Program-made: the position numbers and the translations under genes
In this document: piece by piece, positions 17,307 to 26,378 of the stretch
Layout of the letters: each line of letters opens with the position of its first letter
Numbering within the stretch: the first letter of the stretch is position 1
The notes under the pieces: generated by a model
What the model saw: the letters and a program-made list of their open reading frames with translations, nothing else
The model's database searches: none
Told to the model about the DNA's origin: nothing
Assembly: GCA_964611755.1 (NCBI GenBank)
Contig: CAZTBB010000001.1
Coordinates: forward strand, 62,001 to 126,000
Direction: 5' to 3'
Source of the DNA: CAZTBB01 sp964611755
GTDB taxonomy: Bacteria > Pseudomonadota > Alphaproteobacteria > Micavibrionales > Micavibrionaceae
DNA: 64,000 bases

Positions 17307-19635
17307 CTGTATTCTCTGCCTCCGTTCCATATTGGCGTGCTTGCAGTTTGCGGATCACTTCATCGCGTGGGCCATACGCAACAAGTTTGCCGCGTGCCAC
17401 CAGGATAAGTTTATCAACCAGGCCAAGCATCGCGCCCTTATGTGTAATCAAAATTGTTGTTTTGTCCTGACAAATATCGATGAGACGTTTTTTCAGGCGG
17501 CTTTCAGAGGCCGGATCCATGGATGCAGTCGGCTCATCCAAAATCATGATCGGTGGATCATAAAGCAAGGAGCGAGCAATCGCGACCGCTTGGCGCTGCC
17601 CGCCGGATAATGCATCACCGCGTTCGCCCACTTGTGTATCAAGCCCGGCTGATGAGTCTTTCAAAAACTCCATCACACCGGATAATTCGGCTGCGCGCAG
17701 AACCGCGCTATCGGGCGCTGTTTCATGACCCATGGTTATATTTTGGCGTACAGAGCCATAAAAGAGCTGTGGGCTTTGTTGAACAGTTCCGACGGATCGT
17801 CTCAGATCGCCCGGATCAATTTGACGCACATCTGTGCCGTCAATTTGTACCGACCCGCTGGTTGGCTCATACAGATTGATCAGAAGTCTTTGCAGGGTGG
17901 TTTTCCCTGATCCGACGGCGCCGATAATGCCGACCTTTTCACCCGGATTAATCGTGAAGTTCACACCATTCAAGGCCGGCGTTGTTTGACCGGGATAGTT
18001 AAAGACAACATCTCTGAATTCAACCAGGCCTTTCATTTCCGGCATGGATATAAAATGCTTGCCATAGGGGCGTTCGACCGGCTTTTCCATCAATTCATCA
18101 AGCTGGTTTAAGGCTTGGCGTGATTGACTGAGACGTGTGAGAAGGGCGGAGACTTGTGCCAAAGGCGCCATCGCACGGCCTGAGAGGATCACACAAGCGA
18201 TAAGGGCGCCCATGGACAGTTCACCTGCATCAATCAAGAAGACACCAACAACGACAATACCAACGCTGACCAGCTGTTGGATAAAGGTTGCCCAGTGCTG
18301 TGCGAAGGCGGCAATGCGGCGTGATTTCACAGAAGTTCTGGAGGCCTTATCGGTCAGCTCTTCCCAGTTGCGCTGGGTGTGGCCTTCGGCGGCCTGAATT
18401 TTAATGGTTTCAAGCCCGACAATGGTCTCAAACATCAATGCGTTTTTAAGGGCGCTTTCATGTAAGGATTCTTTGATCACTTTATCCAGAGGTTTTTGCA
18501 GCAAAAAGCCCATCCCGATAATCAAAGGCATCGCCAGAAGAGGAACAAAGGCGACAGGGCCACCAATGATGGCGATGAAAAGAATGAATAGGAGCACAAA
18601 TGGCAAATCTATCAGCGTGGTTAAAGTGGCCGAGGTGAAGAAATCGCGTAGCGTTTCAAATTCTTTCATATTGGCAACGAGAACACCGGCGCTTGGCGGG
18701 CGGGATCCCATGGTCATGCCCATAATTTGTTCAAATAAATTGGCAGAAATTTTGACATCGGCCTTGCGTCCCGAGACATCAAGAAAATGGGCGCGCAAGT
18801 TTCGCAATATAAAATCGAAAATATAGACAATACCGATCCCCGCAGTCAGAGCCCAGAGCGTATCAAAGGCAGAATTCGGGACAACACGGTCATAGACATT
18901 CATAATGAAAAGCGAGCTGGCAATCCCGAACAGGTTGATGATCACGGCGGCAATCGCAACTTCACTGTAGATCGTTTTATGCTTCTTCAGCTCGGCCCAA
19001 AACCAATCGCGTGCTGTATCAATTTCCGATGGACCTGCACGGTCATCGGCTCTCGCAATGGGGCGCATGAAAAATGTATAACCTGTATACATGGCTTGCA
19101 TACGCTTGAGGCCAATCACCTGTTTTTGTTGATCGGTCTCGGGGAATTGTACAATGAAGCGGGAGCGCGGGTGAAGCTGTGTATCACCCAGTGCATTTTT
19201 TTCTATCTTGCGGTTCTTGGGTTGTTTGATTTCCCACAAAATACAGGCTTGTCCATGTTCAAGCACCAAAATGCACGGCAGGTTTGGGGCAATAGCCAAT
19301 GAATCGAGTGAGCGCTCTGCCATGCGTGCCTTAAGATCAACACGCTCGGCCGCGCGAATAAATAAAGCCGGTGTGATACCGCTGGAGGGGAGAGGGAGTC
19401 CGGCTGTCAGCGCTCCGGGTGATGTCCGTCTCCCGTAATGTCCGGCCATAATCGCCAGGCAATGAATGAGCGGGGCACGAATAGCCATGCGATCAGCCTG
19501 CAGAGGCCAGCCATCAGGCATATCGGATTCACCCATCATTGGATTATCAGATTGAGCATCCTTATCTTCCATGCCAATATCTGCGGCGGATTCTTGCCTT
19601 GGCTGATCATCTTTTTGTTGTTCTGCATCACTCAT
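17299..19635 (-). CDS. type I secretion ABC transporter with peptidase-like N-terminus
   Basis: 778 residues. Residues about 60-160 are a C39-like domain without the catalytic CG motif of true C39 peptidases, so it should bind rather than cleave its substrate, as in RTX exporters. A six-span transmembrane domain covers about 230-510 and the nucleotide-binding domain about 535-770: Walker A GAVGSGKTT (near 570), signature LSGGQRQAVAIARSLL, Walker B IMILDEPTASMD. The N-terminal 50 residues are acidic and disordered. It is 12 bases downstream of rpe on the same strand and overlaps the HlyD gene by eight bases. The LssB/LapB-like class is the best match. The RTX protein at 1150-2997 is the obvious cargo. 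Confidence 0.93.
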   Translation of the reverse strand: MSDAEQQKDDQPRQESAADIGMEDKDAQSDNPMMGESDMPDGWPLQADRMAIRAPLIHCLAIMAGHYGRRTSPGALTAGLPLPSSGITPALFIRAAERVDLKARMAERSLDSLAIAPNLPCILVLEHGQACILWEIKQPKNRKIEKNALGDTQLHPRSRFIVQFPETDQQKQVIGLKRMQAMYTGYTFFMRPIARADDRAGPSEIDTARDWFWAELKKHKTIYSEVAIAAVIINLFGIASSLFIMNVYDRVVPNSAFDTLWALTAGIGIVYIFDFILRNLRAHFLDVSGRKADVKISANLFEQIMGMTMGSRPPSAGVLVANMKEFETLRDFFTSATLTTLIDLPFVLLFILFIAIIGGPVAFVPLLAMPLIIGMGFLLQKPLDKVIKESLHESALKNALMFETIVGLETIKIQAAEGHTQRNWEELTDKASRTSVKSRRIAAFAQHWATFIQQLVSVGIVVVGVFLIDAGELSMGALIACVILSGRAMAPLAQVSALLTRLSQSRQALNQLDELMEKPVERPYGKHFISMPEMKGLVEFRDVVFNYPGQTTPALNGVNFTINPGEKVGIIGAVGSGKTTLQRLLINLYEPTSGSVQIDGTDVRQIDPGDLRRSVGTVQQSPQLFYGSVRQNITMGHETAPDSAVLRAAELSGVMEFLKDSSAGLDTQVGERGDALSGGQRQAVAIARSLLYDPPIMILDEPTASMDPASESRLKKRLIDICQDKTTILITHKGAMLGLVDKLILVARGKLVAYGPRDEVIRKLQARQYGTEAENTDV

Positions 19636-19647
19636 GGGGTGGTTCCA

Positions 19648-20304
19648 TTAACCTCTAAGCTTTTCGATATTCTCGGCATATTTTTCAGGACCATCTTTAA
19701 AGACGGCTGTGCCGGCAACGAGAACATCCGCACCGGCTTCTATGCATTGTTTGGCTGTATCCGGATTTACGCCGCCATCCACCTGCAAATCAATCGCGCG
19801 CCCTTGCGCAGTGATCATGTCACGCGCATCACGAATTTTATCAAGCAACGGAATAAAGCTTTGGCCACCAAAGCCGGGATTAACAGTCATGATTAAAATC
19901 AGATCAACCATGTCCATCACATGTTGGATGGATGCAATAGGTGTCGCAGGATTGAGAGATACACCCGCCTTGATGCCATGCGATTTAATGGTTTGTAAGG
20001 TGCGATGTAAATGTGGGCCCGCTTCAACATGGGCTGTTATGATGTCCGATCCGGCATCGACAAAATCTTTGATGAGCGGATCAACAGGGGCAATCATCAA
20101 GTGCACATCAAATGTTTTCTTTGTATAGGAACGAATTTTTTTAACCACCGGCGCGCCAAAGGTCAGGTTCGGTACAAAGTGACCATCCATCACATCAATG
20201 TGAATATAGTCTGCCCCGGCCTCGTCAATGGCTTTGACTTCCTCGCCCAGACGGGCAAAATCAGCAGATAAAATCGACGGGGCAATACGGATAGGATGTG
20301 TCAT
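19648..20304 (-). CDS. rpe: ribulose-phosphate 3-epimerase
   Basis: 218 residues, the usual size. TIM-barrel enzyme of the pentose phosphate pathway interconverting D-ribulose 5-phosphate and D-xylulose 5-phosphate. Visible marks: IAPSILSADFARLGEEV at the N-terminus, IHIDVMDGHFVPNLTFG with the metal-binding His and catalytic Asp, MTVNPGFGGQSFI near residue 140 and LQVDGGVN near residue 175. It lies 12 bases upstream of the type I ABC exporter on the same strand, so the secretion pair may be read from the rpe promoter. The 116-base gap behind it to dapE contains no clear terminator. Confidence 0.96.
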   Translation of the reverse strand: MTHPIRIAPSILSADFARLGEEVKAIDEAGADYIHIDVMDGHFVPNLTFGAPVVKKIRSYTKKTFDVHLMIAPVDPLIKDFVDAGSDIITAHVEAGPHLHRTLQTIKSHGIKAGVSLNPATPIASIQHVMDMVDLILIMTVNPGFGGQSFIPLLDKIRDARDMITAQGRAIDLQVDGGVNPDTAKQCIEAGADVLVAGTAVFKDGPEKYAENIEKLRG

Positions 20305-20420
20305 AGATACTGTATTTGTTATTAAACCAAAATGTTAAAGATGTGCCTGCTTAAAAAAACACTGATAGCAATAACTTACCAGCTTTTGGAGGCATCGTGA
20401 AGCATTGCATGAGCCCAAAG

Positions 20421-21554
20421 TTATTTTTTAAAATAAAGCTCTAAAATGCGCTCATATATTTCGGTTAATTGTTCAATGTCGGAGACGCGGGCATTTTCAT
20501 CAATCTGGTGTATGGATTGATTGATCACGCCAAATTCGGCCACGGGGCAATATTTTTGAACAAAGCGGGCATCCGATGTGCCCCCCGTTGTCGTTAGCTC
20601 AGGCGTACGTCCGGTTTTTTCAATAACAGCCTGTTTGATGATATCGCTCCACTCACCGGGTTTTGTAATAAAACTCTCGGCACCGCAGCGCGTATCGAGC
20701 TCGTATTCTGTGCCTGTTTTATCAAGCTCTTCCCTGATTTTTTGTTCCAGTGTCTCGCTGCTCCAATGATCGTTGAAACGAATATTGAAACGGGCCTGTG
20801 CAGCCCCGGGAATAACATTATCCGCGACATTTCCCACATCAATTGTGGTTATTTCCAAATTTGTCGGGGCAAAGAAATCAGAGCCATCATCAAAGTGGAT
20901 ATTGGCGAGGATATCGAGCAATTTTATAAAACGCGGTAAAGGGTTATCGGAGCGATGTGGATAAGCCACATGCCCTTGAGTCCCCTTGATACGAATCTCC
21001 CCTGTAAATGATCCGCGGCGGCCAATTTTAATTTCTTCGCCTAGCTCTGATGGGTTGGTTGGCTCGCCTACAAGACACACATCGGGAATATGGTTGTTTT
21101 CACGCATCCATTCCAACACTTTAACCGTGCCGTTAATGGCAACGCCTTCTTCATCCCCTGTAATGAGCAGGCTAATAGAGCCTTGAGGTTTTCCGTGTTT
21201 GTCTAAAAAGGCGGAAACGGCCGCCGGAAAGGCCGCCACAGAGCTTTTCATGTCCGAGGCGCCGCGCCCGAAGAGAACGCCATTTTCATCGATATGCGGA
21301 TTAAAAGGACCATAGGTCCATTGATCTTCCGGGCCCGGCGGCACCACATCGGTATGGCCGGCATAACAAATATGCGGGCCGTCCGTGCCAAGGCGGGCAA
21401 AAAGATTGGGGACATCTTCAAAAGGCAGGTGCGTGCACTCAAAGCCCATGGCTTCGAGTTCTTTTGCAAGAAGTTCCTGCGCACCCTCATCAAGCGGAGT
21501 AATAGAGGCACAGCGGATCAGGTCGCAGGTCAGATCAACAGCATTGAGAGTCAT
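20421..21554 (-). CDS. dapE: succinyl-diaminopimelate desuccinylase
   Basis: 377 residues, normal length for DapE, an M20 zinc metallohydrolase that cleaves N-succinyl-L,L-diaminopimelate in lysine and peptidoglycan-precursor synthesis. Metal and catalytic motifs: CYAGHTDVVPPG (near residue 65), FGRGASDMKSSVAA (near 95) and the general base in ITGDEEGVAINGT (near 130). The IGRRGSFTGEIRIKGTQGH stretch begins the dimerisation domain. Divergent from the small lipoprotein gene at 21745, leaving a 190-base gap that holds both promoters. No other lysine-pathway gene is adjacent. Confidence 0.95.
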   Translation of the reverse strand: MTLNAVDLTCDLIRCASITPLDEGAQELLAKELEAMGFECTHLPFEDVPNLFARLGTDGPHICYAGHTDVVPPGPEDQWTYGPFNPHIDENGVLFGRGASDMKSSVAAFPAAVSAFLDKHGKPQGSISLLITGDEEGVAINGTVKVLEWMRENNHIPDVCLVGEPTNPSELGEEIKIGRRGSFTGEIRIKGTQGHVAYPHRSDNPLPRFIKLLDILANIHFDDGSDFFAPTNLEITTIDVGNVADNVIPGAAQARFNIRFNDHWSSETLEQKIREELDKTGTEYELDTRCGAESFITKPGEWSDIIKQAVIEKTGRTPELTTTGGTSDARFVQKYCPVAEFGVINQSIHQIDENARVSDIEQLTEIYERILELYFKK

Positions 21555-21744
21555 AAAAAGCCCTTCCTTTGAGGTAATACTTACGGCAAAAAAGTCACAA
21601 AACCAAGAAAAGCATAAAAAACTATTGAAAAACAGTGTTCAAAGCTTTTTAAGTTGTGTATATATATCAACTGTTAAGTTTTTCAGGCGACTGAAGAGCT
21701 TGTTCGGTTTTTTGAATTCAAACAAAGAAAATGAGGATTTGACA

Positions 21745-21927
21745 ATGAAAAAACTTCTCGCGATTGCTTTGATCGTTCCAACTTTGGGCTTGGCTGCTTG
21801 TTCATCTGATGACCCAGGTTTTGTTAATACAAGCGCGCCTTACGCATCTGACCGTACAGCCGGTGCTGAAAAAGATCAGCCTGTTCGTCGTGCAGAGCGC
21901 GTGTTCAGACGTTCACAAAGCAAGTAA
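21745..21927 (+). CDS. small lipoprotein of unknown function
   Basis: 60 residues. A lipoprotein signal peptide MKKLLAIALIVPTLGLAACS ends in a lipobox (LAAC), so Cys19 would be lipidated after cleavage. The mature 42 residues are polar and basic near the end (RRAERVFRRSQSK) with no recognised domain. The longer open frame that starts at 21385 is the antisense of dapE and is not the gene. It has its own AT-rich upstream region and ends at a strong terminator (21959-21988), so it is monocistronic and probably well expressed, as short entericidin-like or structural lipoproteins often are. The function is unknown. Confidence 0.8.
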   Translation: MKKLLAIALIVPTLGLAACSSDDPGFVNTSAPYASDRTAGAEKDQPVRRAERVFRRSQSK

Positions 21928-21958
21928 TCGATTAATTACTGTTTTATAAGAATTTTGC

Positions 21959-21988
21959 AAAAAGCCGCTTCCTCGAGGCGGCTTTTTT
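21959..21988 (+). terminator. bidirectional Rho-independent terminator
   Basis: A perfect ten-base stem AAAAAGCCGC (21959-21968) and GCGGCTTTTT (21978-21987) with a nine-base loop and a run of six T. The A-run on the other side means it can also terminate the leftward lptA transcript. It sits between the lipoprotein gene and the lptA stop. Confidence 0.88.
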
Positions 21989-22047
21989 CTTGCCCATTTT
22001 GTGGGTGACGAACGGTGAGTGGGCCACCAAAAGATTGATTGTTATTC

Positions 22048-22914
22048 CTACTCTTGTGAGCTTGGGAAAAATGTTCCGCGTACCCGGCTTTTTCCATTGA
22101 CCGGATTGGGCGCGCCTCCAAACATCTTGCTGACATTTGTTGTCAGATTGACTTGGGCTCTATCGCCTTCCAGAATATTTTGTCCGCGTGTGACTATAAC
22201 ATCTCCGGTAATTTCGGCGATATTGCTTTGCGCATCATATGTGCCGTTATTGCCCCTTAACGTTTCTTCAGGGGTTTGAATAACAACATTCTGATAGGCT
22301 TTAACGGATTTTAATACCGTTTCCCCATTTGCATTTTGTTCCAAAATAGCCGTGATTTTATGGGCACTCATTGTATCTTGGTCTTGTTGAATACGGGCGC
22401 GGCCAATGGCATGAACTTGATTTTTGTTGAGATCATATTCAAACCGGTCTTTGGCTGTGATGACTTGCTCCGGTGTTTGCAGGCGTAAATTTTGTCCTGT
22501 CATTGTGGCGATGCCTGCATCGACTTCATATATGGCCAAGTCCCCGAAAGCTTTATTGCCATCATTGGAAATAACAACATTGCGATCGGCTGTGATTTGA
22601 CGGATTTCAATATCATTCTCGCGCTCACCTTCAATGTAATCGGCAATTAAAATATCGGCCTGTATGGCCGTACCACCCTGTATGGCATGGGCATTTTCGC
22701 GGGCAATAAATTTCTTTTCATTTTGATACCATTCCAGTGATTGATCGGCTGTGATCTCAATCGGTTGGTCATTATCCACGTTAAGGCCAGTGGATGCATT
22801 TTGTGCGAACGCACTTTTACTGGCCGTAAAAATACTGCCCGTAAAAGTAAAAATTACGGAGACAAGCAATAAGGCCGTGATGTGTTTTGTGCGTGGTGTC
22901 CAATATGTCATCAT
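22048..22914 (-). CDS. lptA: LPS transport periplasmic protein LptA
   Basis: 288 residues. An N-terminal signal segment (HITALLLVSVIFTFTGSIFT, followed by a KSAFAQ site) precedes an OstA/LptA beta-jellyroll: DQPIEITADQSLEWYQNEKK, then repeated strands such as GTAIQADILIADYIEGE and GRARIQQDQDTMSAHKIT. LptA forms the periplasmic bridge that carries LPS from LptC to LptD. It is longer than E. coli LptA (about 185 residues) because of extra jellyroll strands, as is common in alphaproteobacteria. It follows lptC by six bases in one transcription unit with kdsD and rnd. lptB, usually next, is 15 kb away on the other strand. Confidence 0.9.
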   Translation of the reverse strand: MMTYWTPRTKHITALLLVSVIFTFTGSIFTASKSAFAQNASTGLNVDNDQPIEITADQSLEWYQNEKKFIARENAHAIQGGTAIQADILIADYIEGERENDIEIRQITADRNVVISNDGNKAFGDLAIYEVDAGIATMTGQNLRLQTPEQVITAKDRFEYDLNKNQVHAIGRARIQQDQDTMSAHKITAILEQNANGETVLKSVKAYQNVVIQTPEETLRGNNGTYDAQSNIAEITGDVIVTRGQNILEGDRAQVNLTTNVSKMFGGAPNPVNGKSRVRGTFFPSSQE

Positions 22915-22920
22915 AAAACT

Positions 22921-23589
22921 TTACAGGCCTTTCAATGTCATTTTTGCCGGGCCAATAAAGATCATCTTACGGTCTTGGCCAAATAATTTTAAGCCCTTGG
23001 CTTCAATTTGTCCCTCGGGCCCTTCGACGAAGACGTCAAGGTCGCTCCAGACATCCTCGCTATCAATATCAATATGCATTTGATCGGTGCGCAAAATATA
23101 ACCAAGATCATGACGAAGGCTGACATCCCCCTGAAGCAACAGGCGTTGCGTATCCTGTTCATAGGCACCTTGATTGGCCTCGGCGGTGATTTCTGATCCG
23201 CTGTTGAGTGTCATACTGGCGAGCGGGTTTTCAAGAATGACAAGATTTTCATTGCTTTCACCCTGAATGGCACGATCGGCGTAAATTGAAAATGGCTGAC
23301 GCTTTTTGTCCGTGGTTTCAAATTGCGGGCGCAAAAGTTCATTTTTACCAATGCGGCGATCATGCAGGGGCGCATCGGCCTCGCTTTGAATTGTGTTGCT
23401 ATCAAAATTCGGCCAGGTAAACAACACGGCCACAATGGCCAGAGCAATGAGCGGCAAAACAAGGCGCACGCGCCGTATAAGCTTTGAGTATGAGAGGTTA
23501 TAATCACGCGCTCCGCCATCAAGATGACGGGTCAGGCGATGCAAACGTTCGTCTTTTTGCTGCTCTGTATCGGGCTGGTTCGTGCTCAT
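22921..23589 (-). CDS. lptC: LPS export protein LptC
   Basis: 222 residues from the ATG at 23589 (MSTNQPDTEQQKDERLHRLT); the open frame extends to 23670 but would then overlap kdsD. A single N-terminal span (LVLPLIALAIVAVLFTWPNF, near residues 40-60) anchors a periplasmic jellyroll: ENLVILENPLASMTLNSGSE, GDVSLRHDLGYILRTDQMHI, and so on. LptC sits in the inner membrane, joins the LptBFG exporter and passes LPS to LptA. The order kdsD-lptC-lptA is the standard one. The identity rests on the topology, the beta-repeats and the position rather than on strong motifs, since LptC is poorly conserved. Confidence 0.87.
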   Translation of the reverse strand: MSTNQPDTEQQKDERLHRLTRHLDGGARDYNLSYSKLIRRVRLVLPLIALAIVAVLFTWPNFDSNTIQSEADAPLHDRRIGKNELLRPQFETTDKKRQPFSIYADRAIQGESNENLVILENPLASMTLNSGSEITAEANQGAYEQDTQRLLLQGDVSLRHDLGYILRTDQMHIDIDSEDVWSDLDVFVEGPEGQIEAKGLKLFGQDRKMIFIGPAKMTLKGL

Positions 23590-23645
23590 GGGCGCATCAT
23601 GCGTTGAAACGGTGCTTGCGGTCAATAAATTACAGGGGTGGTTAT

Positions 23646-24638
23646 TTAAACAATGCCGGCCTGAAGGCAATCTTGCAGACGGATCATGCCGGATAGCTGG
23701 CCTTGTTCATCGGTTACAAGCAGGCTGGTGAGATATTGCCCGGGTATTTTGGTCATGATGTCGAGGGCTTCTACGGCCAAGGCATCCCCTTTGATTGATT
23801 TTGGTGATGTCGACATAATTTCATGTGCTGGACGGCTGAGAAGATCGGAGCCCATGTGGCGTTTAAGATCACCATCCGTGATAATCCCCTTTAGAGCCTC
23901 TTGATCATCGAGAATAATCACAGCACCCATATTCTTTTCTGTCAGAACAAGAATGGCCTGATCCATCGTCATATCACCCGCAATGATTGGTAAATCATCA
24001 CGCTTGATCATCAAATCAGAGACTTTTTGCAAGCGCTGGCCGAGTTTTCCGCCCGGGTGAAACACTTTAAACTGTTCAGGCGTCAGACCCATGCGGTCAA
24101 GCAAGGCTACGGCCAAAGCATCGCCATAGGCCATCATCATGGTGGAGGAGGTTGTCGGTGCAAGGCCATTCGGGCAGGCTTCGGGCACTTTTGGCATCAG
24201 CAAAACCACATCGGCATGGCTGCCAAGCGTGCTGTTTTCATTGCTGGTCATGGCAATCAGTTGAATGCCGTAGCGCCGCGTATAGTGGATAAGGTCAGAG
24301 AGTTCGGCATTTTCACCGGAATTAGAGAGCATCAACACAATATCCGCCTCTGTAATCATGCCCATATCACCATGGCTGGCTTCACCGGGATGCACGAAAT
24401 AAGACGGCGTTCCAGTGGAGGCCAGCGTGGCCGCAATCTTACGCGCGACATGGCCGCTTTTGCCAATGCCCGCAACAATTAAACGGCCATTGGCATGGCT
24501 GTCCTGGTCGCGTTTCATTGTATCGATTATCTCAACGGCTTTTGAAAAACGCTCATCAATATGATCGGCCAGAACAGACAGGCCTTCAGCTTCCGTTTTC
24601 AGGGTTTTGATCGCGCTTTTAATATCGTTATGTGTCAT
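23646..24638 (-). CDS. kdsD: D-arabinose 5-phosphate isomerase, KpsF/GutQ type
   Basis: 330 residues: an SIS domain followed by two CBS domains. SIS motifs include VAGIGKSGHVARKIAATLAS (near residue 55), the HPGEASHGDMGMI stretch (near 82) and VLMLSNSGENAEL (near 103). The C-terminal half carries the CBS pair (MTMDQAILVLTEKNMGAV and MSTSPKSIKGDALAVEALDI). It isomerises ribulose 5-phosphate to arabinose 5-phosphate, the first step in Kdo synthesis for LPS. The rpe gene nearby acts on the same pentose pool, though on a different transcript. rnd ends 17 bases upstream; lptC follows. Confidence 0.93.
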   Translation of the reverse strand: MTHNDIKSAIKTLKTEAEGLSVLADHIDERFSKAVEIIDTMKRDQDSHANGRLIVAGIGKSGHVARKIAATLASTGTPSYFVHPGEASHGDMGMITEADIVLMLSNSGENAELSDLIHYTRRYGIQLIAMTSNENSTLGSHADVVLLMPKVPEACPNGLAPTTSSTMMMAYGDALAVALLDRMGLTPEQFKVFHPGGKLGQRLQKVSDLMIKRDDLPIIAGDMTMDQAILVLTEKNMGAVIILDDQEALKGIITDGDLKRHMGSDLLSRPAHEIMSTSPKSIKGDALAVEALDIMTKIPGQYLTSLLVTDEQGQLSGMIRLQDCLQAGIV

Positions 24639-24655
24639 GGTGGAGCTGTTTTTCT

Positions 24656-25267
24656 TTAATGTTCAAACAGATCAATATTATTCCAACCCGCCAGATCAAG
24701 GGCTGCGCGGTGAGGCAAGAAATCAAAGCATGCTTGTGCAAGGTCTTGACGGCCCTCACGCTTTAGCATGATATCAAGCTTTTCTTTGAGCTTGTGCAGA
24801 TGATAGACATCATCTGCAGCGTATTTTAACTGGTCGTCTGAGAGCTCTGCCGCACCCCAATCGGATGATTGATATTGTTTGTTGATATCGACACTGAGCA
24901 AATCACGGCAATTTTCACGCAGGCCATGACGATCCGTGTATGTTCTGACCAATTTTGAAGCGGTGCGCGTGCAATAGACAGGCGCGCAGACAACATCCAT
25001 GCAGGCCTTGATAATGGCAATATCAAAACGGGCATAGTGGAAAATTTTTGTCACAGACGGATCGGTAAAAAGCGCGGCGAGATTAGGGGCATTGATTGTG
25101 CCCGGCTCGAATTTTACAATATGCGCATGCCCGTCTCCGTTTGATAGCTGCACCAGGCAAAGGCGGTCACGCCCGAGATGAAGGCCTGTTGTTTCGGTAT
25201 CAATCGCAACAAGCTTTCCAAGATCAAGGTCATCGGGAAGGTCGCCGTGGTAAAGAGTAATGCTCAT
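24656..25267 (-). CDS. rnd: ribonuclease D, single-domain form
   Basis: 203 residues consisting only of the DEDD 3'-5' exonuclease domain. The three Exo motifs are present: AIDTETTGLHLGRDRLCLVQ (near residue 20), FHYARFDIAIIKACM (near 80) and KYAADDVYHLHKLKEKL (near 155), with the Tyr and the acidic residues of the DEDDy group. The C-terminal HRDC domains of long RNase D are missing; this short form is usual in alphaproteobacteria. It trims the 3' ends of tRNA and other structured RNAs. First gene of the leftward rnd-kdsD-lptC-lptA unit, with the 214-base region upstream up to the divergent receiver-like gene holding its promoter. Confidence 0.9.
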   Translation of the reverse strand: MSITLYHGDLPDDLDLGKLVAIDTETTGLHLGRDRLCLVQLSNGDGHAHIVKFEPGTINAPNLAALFTDPSVTKIFHYARFDIAIIKACMDVVCAPVYCTRTASKLVRTYTDRHGLRENCRDLLSVDINKQYQSSDWGAAELSDDQLKYAADDVYHLHKLKEKLDIMLKREGRQDLAQACFDFLPHRAALDLAGWNNIDLFEH

Positions 25268-25481
25268 AATGGGTATACGCTTTTATGTGTTTCAATCGTT
25301 TCAATTAAAAACAGGCGCTGTTAAAACACGCGTTTTTTGCAGTGCCGTTATAACAGCTTTGTCTAAAGAATAATCCCTGAAAAGTCAAACCTTTGAGGAT
25401 GTATGGGAATGAAACCTGTTTTTCTCGTGACTTTTGGGGGATTGCGTTTATCATTTAATGAGTTATGCGAAAGGTCTTGGC

Positions 25482-26306
25482 ATGAAAATCCTGATTTTGG
25501 CACCGGAATCCGAACAAAGTGAGCGTATGAAAGAGACGCTCACCGGTAAGCAGCATGATGTGCAAATTGTGGCGAATAAGGATCAGCTGGTGGAGCGCGT
25601 ATCCCAAGAGGCTTTTGATGTGGTCATGATTGACCCTGCCCCTGCGCCGTCCGCGGTTGATATTGTTGCCCAGGCCAAAAGACGCACGAAAAAATTTCTG
25701 TATTACTTTTTGCTGTCTGCCAATGCGTCCCGTGAAGACGCGCTTAAAGACGGGGTCAATGAGTTGTTATCGCCGGCCGGATTTGATCAAGATATTGATC
25801 AAAAATTGGCCGATGCTCGCCATTTTCTTGATTTGGTCGAGCGCATTGGTAATGAAAGCGAGGATTTCCCAAGTGCGGGTGGTGTGATTGCCAAATCGGC
25901 CTTTAACCAGCTTTTCCTCTCGTCGATTGATCGGGCGGAACGATACGGGGAGCGCAGTTTTGTCTTGTTTATCTCCCTAAGTAACTATCAGGAAATTATT
26001 GATATGGATGGCCCCTATGCCAGTGAGCATGCGGTGGCGCACCTCTCCAAGTTTTTGGTTCGTATTCGCAGGCAATCCGATATTATCGGACAAACCGCAA
26101 AGAACGAATTTGCCTTGCTCTTGCAGAGGCCGAATTATGAAACCGAGCCGATGGATGCGGCCAATCGTTTTGGCGATACGCTGGAGGCGTGGGAGGATGC
26201 CGATGCATTCAGCATGTCGCCCATGGAATTTAGTGTTTCTCTTGTGGATTTGCCAAATGGATCGCAGGTTGTGAAGCATCGCATCCATAAAGAGCGTTCC
26301 GTCTAG
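25482..26306 (+). CDS. degenerate receiver plus degenerate GGDEF protein
   Basis: 274 residues from the ATG at 25482 (MKILILAPESEQSER); an in-frame start at 25434 would add 16 unlike residues. Residues about 1-120 have a response-regulator fold pattern: an acidic patch (APESE), FDVVMIDPAPAP with an Asp at the phosphorylation position, but no conserved Lys near the end (NELLSPAG). Residues about 140-270 look like a GGDEF domain (FNQLFLSSIDRAERYGERSF, then a second helix, then GQTAKNEFALLLQRP) in which the GGDEF signature is replaced by AKNEF. It should therefore not make c-di-GMP and may bind a partner or ligand. It is upstream of the polysaccharide export genes and divergent from rnd. Confidence 0.7.
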   Translation: MKILILAPESEQSERMKETLTGKQHDVQIVANKDQLVERVSQEAFDVVMIDPAPAPSAVDIVAQAKRRTKKFLYYFLLSANASREDALKDGVNELLSPAGFDQDIDQKLADARHFLDLVERIGNESEDFPSAGGVIAKSAFNQLFLSSIDRAERYGERSFVLFISLSNYQEIIDMDGPYASEHAVAHLSKFLVRIRRQSDIIGQTAKNEFALLLQRPNYETEPMDAANRFGDTLEAWEDADAFSMSPMEFSVSLVDLPNGSQVVKHRIHKERSV

Positions 26307-26378
26307 GATTTGCTTTTGGGTTCTGAAGAATCGGCCGCTAGCAAATTTTGGGGGACTCTTTCAAGGCCTTTCATGAAA

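Noticed and set aside
16948..17610. 220-codon open frame on the plus strand opposite the HlyD and ABC genes
   Set aside because: It is antisense to two well-supported genes, with a Ser/Cys/Arg-rich translation typical of a shadow frame.
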